DNA of 64,000 nucleotides from Euryodendron excelsum (taxonomy: Eukaryota > Streptophyta > Magnoliopsida > Ericales > Pentaphylacaceae): positions 19,551,501 to 19,615,500 of the forward strand of contig CM065394.1 of the NCBI GenBank assembly GCA_033060915.1, given 5' to 3'. This document shows positions 11,973 to 21,551 of this stretch, one piece after another. The stretch's first letter is position 1. Each line of letters begins with the position of its first letter. The notes below the pieces were generated by a model. The model was given only the letters and a program-made list of their open reading frames with translations. It made no database searches and was not told the origin of the DNA. Both the position numbers and the translations under genes were made by a program.

Positions 11973-12589
11973 AACCCCTTAACCTAGTCTACATTACGGT
12001 CCAAACTAAAGTCCTCTCTGATCAAAGAAAATTGCTTAGTCCAAATAAGCCTGAACAATACAAAGACAACTAGGTAGAGAAAGGAGAACTGGAAGGGAAT
12101 GCAAGGGGCAATCTCATGCTCCAAGGTGTGCTTAGATGGTTTTGGTTTAAACAACCCACTAAAAGAAGATCTTTGAGCCTAAATATCCCTTCGTTTCTTA
12201 CAACCTCTAAAAGAAGTCTTCTCGGATTAAGGGCTTAGCTGTTTATCGCTCTGCAGAGGGCATGCGAGTTGTCACTCGATCCATGGTGGCATTTTGGAGA
12301 TCTGAGAGAGAAAACCAAGTGAGATCAGAAAAATTTCAAATAGCAACCCTGTAGAAAGTAGGGATAGGGTAGCAAACCAAAAGGTCAAGATCCCTGAAAA
12401 ATGGTGCAAATGCTATCACACCCCGATGAGAATGGGACAAAACTAAATAGGGCAGGATCTTAGAAAGGAACAGAATCCTGATAGTATGGGCCCAAGGGGC
12501 AATCCTGGGATTTTCTTTTAAATAGTTTATATACATATAGTACTGATGCATCCATGACATGTATAACCTGTAAATCCATTTAGACTCCT

Positions 12590-12910
12590 GCGAAGTTTGT
12601 ATCTATTCATGTATTCAACTACATTCCTGTATGAACCTGTTCATTTGTAAGGAAGTAGGCCATGCATTTAACTCAATTCTTATATAAATCTATGCATTCA
12701 TCACAAAAAATAGGGGACATTGCATTTAAGTCTATTCTTATATGTGCATTATCCAAAAGTATAACATGCATTCATTTTCACTTTTGCGTGAACCTGTGCA
12801 TTCGTAAAATAAAAAAAGTAGTATATGCATTCGATTCAATTCTTATATAAACATGTGTATTAATAAAAAATAGATCATGTATTTAATCCTATGTGCAATC
12901 ATCATAAAAA
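12590..12910 (+). repeat. Degenerate AT-rich tandem repeat of about 60 bp
   Basis: Units built around GTATGAACCTGTTCATT, ATGCATTTAACTCAATTC and CTTATATAAATCTATGCATTC recur about four or five times. The equivalent place in element C (47480-47650) is a related but diverged AT-rich stretch. Predicted peptides here are repeat artefacts. Confidence 0.6.
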
Positions 12911-13974
12911 ATGATGACACCCTTTACCAGGGCATTTTTAAACTATTTTTGTACAAAAACTCACTCTTTTTGTTTCTGTTTCTCTCAAATAGGAAACAAT
13001 GAACAAGGCAAAACATAAAAAGGAGCTAAAGCCACCCCTCAGATATCTCTAGTACCGGTTCACACTTCAGAAAGCTCAGATTTCCATGACCAACAAGAAA
13101 CAGAGAATGGGGCAATGACCCACCCTTGACCTCCTCAATCAAACGGCTTCGAAAGAGGGGTAGTGAATAAGTGGCCGATCACCCAAAGCTGGAGTAATGA
13201 AGCACATCCCTAACTATGAGCATCGCCCCCCCTGCTAAAGTTTAGTAAGGCTCATGAAGGTCTGTCTCACAACCATAGGGGCATATGAGTGTCCTTCCTA
13301 AATCCTGGTGAGCAACGCACGCAATCAACGGCCGACCGAGTCACCCCCTTGTGGAGACATCAACAAGTTCAAGAGAAACAGAGATAGGGCTATCATGGAG
13401 AAATGGACCAATCTTGAGAAGTATGTCAATCCCCTGAACGAGCTCTCTTATGCGTCGCAAACTCAGAATGTGAGAACAAGAGCTTCATTGGGACATAAGA
13501 AAACTAGGGGCATGAGATCAGAAGAAAAGGCCACACAACGGAACCCAAGCTGAGAAGAGACAATCGCGACGCAGCTATTAGGAAAACTAGGTCCCATAAT
13601 GTCAGTTGAACCATTCCGAACACCTAGGAGGAAGCCATAGTTATGGGGAGTAAGGGCAGGCTCACATTCCCCAAGAAAGACTGGTCAGGTTGCCAAAAGG
13701 CAACCACTGCCAGAAAACATGCTACGCCAATAGGAGAGAAGACATGTAACCAAAGAACCGGTGAAAAATGTCTTACTCATCTGGATGATACCCGTCATAC
13801 CAAACCCGTAGTCAGCTCAAAATAGCGTCGGCCATCTCAAAAGTCAAAAGTGAGAAACCTCGACGTCCATCTCATCCTCGAAAGCTGGTTTAACTGGAAC
13901 GAAGGGGTCGACTAGAGGCCTACTTCCCCCCTTCCATTCTAGCTAGAGGATGCCATGCTAGTTGAGATTTGTGA
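12911..13974 (+). other. A1 segment without recognised content, in place of the PMD exon
   Basis: In B and C this position, between the AT-rich spacer and the start of the antisense gene, holds the PMD coding exon on the opposite strand. Here I see no PMD similarity on either strand. The + strand has short frames (13308-13553 and 13643-13825) that are Lys/Arg/Thr-rich and match nothing I recognise. It may be a replacement or a heavily decayed exon. Confidence 0.4.
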
Positions 13975-14073
13975 CTACTCCTGGAGCAGCTGGAGCTGCC
14001 AACAAGAATCTGTCTGAGTCGCCTTCCTCAAGCGGCGTCTCCTCTCAGAGCCATTATCGCCCACATTTGCCAT
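13975..14073 (-). pseudogene. A1 antisense PMD gene, start of coding exon only
   Basis: From ATG at 14073 the - strand encodes MANVGDNGSERRRRLRK and stops at 13975. The first residues match the N-termini in B (MSEAGGDGPNRR) and D (MSEVGDDGSDRR). A 3' splice site (TTTTCAG, intron end 14075) lies one base before the ATG, as in D. The rest of the exon is missing or unrecognisable. In intact relatives the product would be a PMD protein; this copy encodes about 32 residues and cannot be functional. Confidence 0.65.
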
Positions 14074-14074
14074 C

Positions 14075-14983
14075 CTGAAAAGGTAAGGCAAGGTAAGAGG
14101 TGTGAATGTACCATATATGCAATAAATAATAACACAATAAAGCAAAATAAAATAAACAACTAACATAAAAAAAAATAATAAATAAATAAATAAATAAAAA
14201 GATTTCAAATGATAAGTCAAAAACGAAATTTCCACACATCTTGATTTTCTAACTTCAAATCAAATCTCAAGAGTTTTCTATCTTTTTCCTTCAAAAAGAT
14301 TTATTTCCAAACCTTAATCAACTTTTTCCCTAATTTCTAAAAATTTTGGCAGAATCCCATTTAAAAATGGCCTCTACAACACCCATGACATTGACACAAA
14401 ATACAAAACGTGCACTCCACAACGTTATAATCACATAACATCCGCACTCGCGCACATTGTTCAATTTTTTAAAATTTTCAAAACATATGTTTTATTTTTT
14501 CAATAAATCAATGGTTTTCAAAGTTGTCCTAAAATTTCTCAAAATCACCTCAAATGTTTTCTAAACATATTCCAATATTTTTTTCAAAATTCAAAATCTA
14601 AAAATTTCATCAATCTCTCAAGTTTTCTTAATTTTCCTAATTTTCTAAGTATTTTCCTATTTTTCAAAAAATTAAAAATTCACCGAGTTTTCAAAAAATC
14701 ACAAAATTTCATACGGTTGATAAACACATTTTTATAAGGCACATTGCACAAAAATCTAGCCAGAAAACCCCATGCCCGAGTCTGTAGGAATAAATTTCCT
14801 ATTTCTACAGAAAACCCCCTTCACATATTCACATATAATCACACAAATTCAATCATACAAGCACCAAAATGCAAAAATACGTTCACCATCATGTTCAAAA
14901 CATATCAAAACATCAATTTTCACTATTCAAATGATTCAAACGAAAATCTACATATCAAAATCAACAAAAATTTGAAAACTCAC
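14075..14983 (-). other. Intron 1 of the A1 antisense gene (inferred)
   Basis: The donor AAAAA|GTGAGT (intron starts 14983) and acceptor TTTTCAG|G (ends 14075) occupy the same places as those in B and D. It is 909 bp long and lacks the tandem array that expands the intron to 1,653 bp in D and 1,891 bp in B. The sequence is AT-rich, as is usual for plant introns. Confidence 0.6.
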
Positions 14984-15169
14984 TTTTTGGAAGTTCTCCG
15001 ACGAAATCTTCTCTTCCGGCGACTTTTTCGGCGACGTAGTCTCCTTTCGGCAATCACCCGTCGTCTCCAAGAAGTGCCCCTTCAATGTTCAAGTTGGTTT
15101 CCTCGCAAACACTCTCGATTCTCCACAAACTCCCAAAATCCCGCAAGTTTTCGAATCAGAATTTTTCTA

Positions 15170-15245
15170 GTTTTAATCCCAAGCCTGGCGCCACTAGCAG
15201 AGGTGCCAAACCAACTTTGCCAAAGGTGCCATTGCTAGTGGCACA
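15170..15245 (-). promoter_or_regulatory. Promoter module of the A1 antisense gene
   Basis: Two 21-bp palindromes of subfamily A type start at 15187 (arms GGCGCCACT and AGAGGTGCC) and 15225, 38 bp apart. On the - strand, 10 bp after the proximal palindrome, lies an AT-rich box TTAAAAC (15176 to 15170). The same 10-bp gap occurs in B and D. The module is about 200 bp upstream of the first splice donor and about 200 bp from the 3' LTR. Confidence 0.65.
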
Positions 15246-15430
15246 AGTTTCCAATTCTGGGTAGCTTCGCCACCTTTTCCCGCCAAAACTCATTTTCGAA
15301 GGCCTTTTTGGCCCGCTATCCATTTTCAACCCCCGTTGTTGAAAAATTCCCAATGTCTGTCCCTCCGAATGCCTCGCAGTCAACATGGCACTCTTACTTT
15401 TATCGTTTTTTGTCTTTGACAAGCAAAGAC

Positions 15431-15447
15431 AGAAAAAGATGGGCAGC
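15431..15447 (+). other. Polypurine tract of A1
   Basis: AGAAAAAGATGGGCAGC directly precedes the 3' LTR (TGTAAGCA at 15448). The same tract precedes the 3' LTRs of D (59791-59809) and B (28021-28050, reversed). Confidence 0.85.
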
Positions 15448-15639
15448 TGTAAGCATCTCATTTTTTACCGCTCGGCAGTCTACACTCCGTCCAAACTTGT
15501 GTTCAAGTCATTGTGTGCATATTTCAATCCAAATTAACTTTCTAAATCTAATCCCGTCAATTCATCGCTTCGCGGGCCCCACCGGGCCCAAATAGAGGCA
15601 AAATGACCAAAATGCCCTCATGGGGCATTTTCCTTTCCA

Positions 15640-15880
15640 ATTCCAATTCCAATCCCTCCCTCGAGACAGTTGATTCCTCAAGACGGTAAATCTACTCCAA
15701 TTAGGCACGTCTTTCCGAAGATGATAAGACCCCTTTCCAATTCCAATCCCTCTCTCGAGACAGTTGATTCCTCGAGACGGTAAATCTACTCCAATCAGAC
15801 ACGTCTTTCCAAAGACGATAAGACCCCTTTCCAATTCCCATCCCTCTCTCGAGATAGTTGATTCCTCAAGACGGTCTGGC
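15640..15880 (+). repeat. 94-bp tandem repeat (A1 version of the 81-bp array)
   Basis: GACGG anchors at 15682, 15776 and 15870 give a 94-bp period, compared with 81 bp in A2 and A4. The unit shares the CTCGAGACAGTTGATTCCTC core (sense strand). Copy number differs between LTRs: about six in A2, four in A4, two in A1, about one in A3. Confidence 0.85.
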
Positions 15881-17071
15881 ACGATTTTTGAAGAAAATCT
15901 CTTCGAGACGGTAAGTCCCTTTAAACCTGTCGACTGGGACGAGACCCCAAGTCCCTTAGATGGTAGAACGGTCCACCTTTGGCGCCTGCTAGCCCGCCAA
16001 TGCAGAAATGTCCGTTAGGCACGCCTTCCAAGAAAGTTGACTTCTTAGGCGCTAAGTCCCTTTAGCAACTTCTTGAGATCAGGCAGTCTCAGGAATGATC
16101 GCAAACCGTCAGAGTAGCAGAAATACTTACAAACATCACAACTGTTAGGGTAGCGAAAATACTAACAAGTAGGTCGATATAGGAAATTGCCAACAAACCC
16201 CTGTATCACGCGACCGCTGTCAGAGTGACGGAAATACTCAAAACCCAGGTCAACACCGGTGCCTACTAGCCCACTTTGGTGAAAAATGATGAAATTGCCC
16301 CTTGGGCTTTTTCCGAGACTTTCCGGTCAAGATGACCATTTTGCTCCTAGGCATTCGAACGCCCTCGAAACCACACCGGCTGTGGGTATCAAACCAGTAA
16401 CCTCCCAAGAAAACTTCTTATAGTATTCCTGACCTTCCTCTATCTTTCTGGATCATTCCTAGTCAATTCCGGCAAACCCGGTACCAAATGACCATTTTGC
16501 CCCTGGTGGGCCGGTCGCATTTTTCTATCCACACTGGCTCAGGGTATCAAACCGGTAACCTCCAGAGATTGCTTCTTATAGTGTTCTCAACTTTCCTCTA
16601 TCTTTTCGGATCATTCTGAGTCAGTCCCGGTAAACCCGGTACAAAATGACCGTTTTGCCCCTAAAGGGCCGGTCGTCTTTTTCGACCACACCGACTCTGG
16701 GTATCAAACCGAAAACCTTTGGGAACATTCTGAATAATGTTTTCAAATCTCGAGTCTTCTTCCGGGACATTTCGGGTCCGTCCCGGCAGCTTTTCAACTC
16801 GATTGACCGTTTTGCCCCTAATGGCCCGGTCAATCCTTTCGACACATCCTATTCTCATTTTTCAAGTCAAATATCTCTAGGACATTGTTCTAAGTGTTTC
16901 TGCCCTTTTCCAGCCTTCTGGGCCATTCCAAGTCCCTTAAATCATTTCTGGACTTTCCGGAGTCACTCCTAATGAAGCTAAGCTGAAAATTGCATGGTAG
17001 TCACTAGTACAGGCGCCCAAATCTAGTCAAAGATATGTGGCTTGCCGACCTTAATAGTTTCCTAATTGGAT

Positions 17072-17192
17072 GGCGCCACTACTAATGGCGCCAAGCCAAT
17101 ATTTGGCCTAGCGCCACTCCTAGTGGCGCCAGAAGCATTTTTGCCTTGACGTCACTACAACAAGCGCCAGGTTTATTCCACCTCTATAAATA
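17072..17192 (+). promoter_or_regulatory. A1 3' LTR promoter: three phased palindromes and TATA box
   Basis: Palindromes start at 17072, 17110 and 17148, exactly 38 bp apart. Each is 21 bp with 9-bp arms; the best arms are GGCGCCACT and AGTGGCGCC. The last ends at 17168, and TATAAATA follows at 17185 after 16 bp. The box, its CAGAGC continuation and its place about 1.7 kb into the LTR support a functional RNA polymerase II promoter in the ancestral element. Confidence 0.8.
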
Positions 17193-20100
17193 CAGAGCCT
17201 CCTCCAACGTGAAAAAGATTTGCAAACTCAATCTAAAAACACCAATATTCGATATACAGAGCTCGAACACTCCCTAAACCTTAGCTTCTCTAGGTTTTCC
17301 AAACCCTAGCCACCATACACTAAACCCTAGCCTCCTATACACTCATACACACCCCCATACACTTATACACTAGCCTTCAACCCTCCTTTGAAGACTTGAA
17401 GAGCTGCAATATGAAGTTTGAAGATTGAAGACAACTCTTGATGATTGAAGACGAAGATCAAGATGAAGATCAAGATGAGCAAGGCGTGCAAAATAAATAA
17501 GACATACGGTAGGCTTTCTCTTTAAATTTCCGCACTTCCCCCTCTCTCTTCTCTCTCCTAACCCACTTGGGTTTTCTCTATTTTAATCCGCCATCTCTTC
17601 CCCCCCCCCCCCTTTCTTTGCATGCTTGAAACAGGGGAATTCCCTGTCCATGTGTTGGATTAGGCTATTGGAGAGTCACCATGTCAGAAGCTTTCTTTTA
17701 GTCTAACCAGAGACCACGTGGGAGACCACTTGATTATGTGGTGAAGCCTTAACCTTGTATGTTCACGACCCCAAATTTGCATTGGGCATATCATGATCTT
17801 GCATTTTCCAAAAATCGTTTTCAAACTCATTTTCAAAATTTGCATTAAACTTGTTTTCAAAATTGCATCAAAATCTCTTTTTTCAAAACTTATTTTCAAA
17901 ATCACAATCCTAGGGTGATTCTAGCATTTCCATGGCTAGGGTTACTTTAGGAAAGTGTTACATTAAAAGTGACTTTTATGGTCCATATTTTCAAATCTTA
18001 TTGTTTTCAAAACCACTTTCTTAAAGTGGTTTTAATCTTCTTATAGTTAGAATCGTTTTAGGAAAGTGAGACGTTTTTATACTTTCCAAAAAACTCTCTT
18101 TTCAAAAGTCTCTTTTTCTAAAACGCCCTTTTTCAATAGGATTTCTAAAAACTCTTCCGTCCCAAAGTTGTTTTAAAAAGCTCCTTCCAAAAATTTATTT
18201 TCCAAAACTTCTCTTTTTAAACCGTTTCCAAAACGTTCTCTTCAAAGTCCACTTACCAAAAACGTTCCCTAGATCTCCTTCCTAAAAAAACTCTCTTCAA
18301 AAATCTTTCCAAAAACTCTCTTTTCAAAACTCATCTTCTAGAAACTCCTCTCTAGGTTTTCTTTTCAAAAATCCTCATTTCCAAAAAACACACTTTCCAA
18401 AAACTCTTTCCTTAGAGCCCAAGTTAAGCCCTAAAACTCTTTGCCTTAAAACCTAGGTTTCCAAAACCCCCTGTTTTCTACACCAACTATACATATTTTC
18501 AAAACCTCTTTTCTACGTCAAAACTATAGCCTTCCAAATCTAGGGTTTCTAAAACCTCGCCTTTCCAAATTCTTTTCAAATCAAATCTTCCCTTTAGGAA
18601 ACCAAATCTAATCTTTCCTTTACGAAGCCAAATCCAATTTTTCCATTTTGGAAACTAGATCCAATCCTCCGTTTTTGGAAACAAAATCAAACTTTCTCTT
18701 TTAGAAACGAAATCCAATCCCTTGCTTTTGGAAATAGGAATCTTAACCCTTCCTAATCCAAATCTTTCCTAATTCAACTCCTTCCTAATCTTCTACCTTC
18801 CTAAATCTTAAGTTTTCAAAACTTGAACCTAAACATCTTTCCTAAATTTTAAAACTCAATTTCCACATATTTCCTAAATCAACCTTTTCCTAATTCTACT
18901 CCTTTCCAAATCTTAACTTTCCAAATATAAGTTTTCAAACCTTTCCTAAGCTCAAACCTTTCCTAATCTCAAGATTTTCTAAAATTCAAACTCTAAAACT
19001 TTCTAAATCTTAAACTTTCTAAATTTCAAATCTTTCCAAGTTCAAAACTTTCTTAAGTTAAATTTTTCTAAACTTCCAAACTTTTTAAATTCTAAACTTT
19101 CCAACTTTCAAAACTTCCTAATTTCAAAACCTTTCCTAAAACGAAACTTTCCAAAAACAAAATTTTCTTAAGTTAAAACTTTCTTAAATCCAAATTTTCC
19201 TAAAGTGAAACATTTCCTATTTTCAAAACTTTCTTATTTCAAAACTTTCCTAATTTCAAAACTTTCCTAATTTTGAAACTTTCCCAAGTTGAAGCTTTTT
19301 CTTAAATTGAAACTTTCTTAATCTAAAACTTTCCTATTTTGACACTTTCCTAAATCAGACCTTTCCTAATTCGAATCTTTCCTAAATCTAATCTTTTCTA
19401 AAACTCTTTCAAGTCAAGTCGAATCTTTCTTAAATCCTTCCAAGTCAAATCTTTCCTAAGTCTCTTTCTTTCCAAAGTCTAGGTTTCCTAAACTTTCATC
19501 TTTCTAAAACAAGTCTAAATCTTTCTTCCAAGTTCTATTTTTTCAAATCAAAATCCAATCTCTACAATTCCAAAATTCTAAATTATAATTTCCAATCTTC
19601 TATTCTAAGTTCAAATCAAATCCAATTTTCAATTCAATCTCTTTCTTCCAATCATCTCTTCTATTCTCAATTGGACTCTTGTCCGAACTACGACTGACCT
19701 GATTCCTCCAAAAGGATACGTAGGCAACCCTCATGGGTGCGGTCACAACATTTTTCAAGTTTCCAATTCCATAACTATTTTCAAATCTCTTTTCAATTCC
19801 AATTTCAAATCTGTCTTTTCAAATCTCTTTTTAAATCAAATCAATTTCTTTTCAAATCTTTTTCCAAATCTATTTTCAAACTCTCTTATCTTGCACTTGC
19901 ATATCATGTATCATATCTTTTTAAACATCTTTTTCAAAGTGAATAGGATTGAATAATAGTTAGCTGAAGACTCTCATAGGTGAATCTAGGGTAGATTGAC
20001 ATGTAGGTACCGCAAGGGCGGGGTAGGGTGATGGCTTAGTGTGTTTTCCCTACACGTATCCAACCTCCGAACCTAGATCACTGATTTCAAAGACCAAAAA

Positions 20101-20436
20101 CAGAGTTATTTTCAAAAAAAGGGCTAAATGCTTTCCAAAGGTTGCCAAACAACCTATTTTCCTAAAAACCCTCTCTTGAGGAGATATTTTCAAAATCGTT
20201 TTCTGAAACCCTAAGTGTAGTCTTCGGATTATTCTTAGTTTTTAGGTGACCTAACTTACCTTAATCAAGTTAGGTGGCAACTCCAAATCTTTTTCTAAAA
20301 GCCCTTTGTTTAAATCAATTTTCTATTCAAACCTAGTCGCACTCATTCTTCTAGGAGAGTGAGTTCTAATGAGAGAGTACAACATTTTTTTCGCTTGTGT
20401 GTGTATTCCTCGAGTGCGAAAAATCTGGGCGCGACA

Positions 20437-21551
20437 ACGACTAGATGTAAAGAAGATCACAACTTGACTAGAGTTGGTCAACACGTTTAAAGCCCAATAT
20501 CGCCATAACATTGATCTCACTTTTGATCGGTGGTCCTTAATGACCATGAGCAAAGGAGAAAAAGAGAACTTCAAAAGTTATGCCTTGAGGTGGAGAGAAG
20601 CAGCTACACAAGTTAACCCCCCCTTCGAAGAAAAAGAGTATGTGCAACTGTTTGTACACACGTTCTAAGGCATATACTATGAGAGGCTCTTCCCTAGCGT
20701 AGGGAAAAGCTTCTCCGAGCTCATCATGCAAGGAGAAATGATAGAAAATGGCCTTAAGATGGGGAGGACCATTGATCCCTATGCGAAAATTGGAGAAAGC
20801 CAAAAAGGTGGCTATTACAAGGGGAGTAATCAAAAAGCAAAGCAAGGTGTCCGCCATCTTACTCGTTCAACCACTCCAATATCGTCCCCCACTTCAATCT
20901 TACCCTATCTTATCCATGACCATTCTAAACATACCTATTTAAGTCCCCAACTTTGGCCTTGCTGGGGCCGACCTAACGTCGATAGGCCGGCCCGACGCTT
21001 CTATAATTTCGATGCCTTAGCCTGTACCCAAAGTGAAGCCAACCATAACCTCCTAAAGAATAACATCCTAAAACCCTTACTGGCCCATCTATTGCCAAGT
21101 CCCCTACCTTCCAACTTTAATGGCGCCCTCACCTGTGAGTACCATTCGAGCGGGCAAGGGTATGATACTGAGAGTTGCTTTTCCCTCAAACGTAAAATCT
21201 AAGATGCGATCGACAACAAGACCATTGACCTACAATTGGTAAACCTTACTCCTGCCCCCAACGTGACTACAAACCCTCTGTCGGACCACACGGTCAATGT
21301 GATGTTAGAAGAAATAGACGATGAGGGGGAGTTGGATGAGATCATGGTTAAGGATTATGAAGGGGATTGAGAGACTGATGAAAAGGGTGACTGGGAGGAG
21401 GAACTCTCACTGTCCCCAATCTAACTCTATAACCCTAATGAGGTGCCCAATTCATCAGACTGGCCGGTTGAAGTGCCAACACGTGTGGAGAAAGACCCTG
21501 CCAAAGACATGGTTGTTGATAGTTGGGGTGTTGAATTTCTACACCCAAGAT
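20437..21551 (+). pseudogene. Element C gag, 5' truncated by A1, broken by stops
   Basis: One frame runs through the whole segment, with in-frame stops but no frameshift. It contains the retrotransposon gag core (KGEKENFKSYALRWREAATQ, about 20549-20608), then YYERLFPSVGKSFSELIMQG, and a zinc-knuckle-like CEYHSSGQGYDTESC where the second His is Tyr. An acidic tail leads to VEFLHPR at the A3 insertion. The capsid protein would form the cytoplasmic particle. Two of the stops are explained by C-to-T change at Gln codons, judged against B. The frame continues at 45486. No protease or polymerase follows. Confidence 0.82.

Larger units (their letters stand above)
1..20436 (+). mobile_element. Element A1: Tat/Ogre-like LTR retrotransposon, non-autonomous, 5' end outside window
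   Basis: A1 consists of a 5' LTR (before base 1 to 85, then 5325-8595), an internal region (8596-15447) and a 3' LTR (15448-20436). It is interrupted by solo LTR A2 (86-5324). Orientation is set by the primer-binding site just after the first LTR and the polypurine tract just before the second. It carries no readable gag or pol; only short fragments related to elements C and B remain, plus the start of an antisense PMD gene. It sits inside the gag of element C; the five bases after it (20437-20441, ACGAC) should be the target duplication, but the left copy lies outside the window. The Ty3/Gypsy Tat/Ogre assignment rests on LTR size, primer-binding site and relatedness to the gag-bearing copies. 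Confidence 0.88.
15448..20436 (+). repeat. A1 3' LTR, complete (4,989 bp)
   Basis: It runs from TGTAAGCA after the polypurine tract to GCGCGACA at 20436 and serves as the reference for subfamily A. In order it holds 94-bp repeats (15640-15880), 157-bp repeats (16380-16720), three phased palindromes (17072-17168), TATA (17185-17192), a candidate donor (GT 17509-17510), a CCCACTTGGG inverted repeat in the leader, the pyrimidine array (about 18060-19680), and the conserved U5 block (19680-20080 and 20240-20290). Confidence 0.93.

Noticed and set aside
20340..20420. Host promoter or gene start in GC-poor stretches between elements
   Set aside because: Every inter-element boundary is explained by LTR ends and target duplications; no non-element sequence is left.
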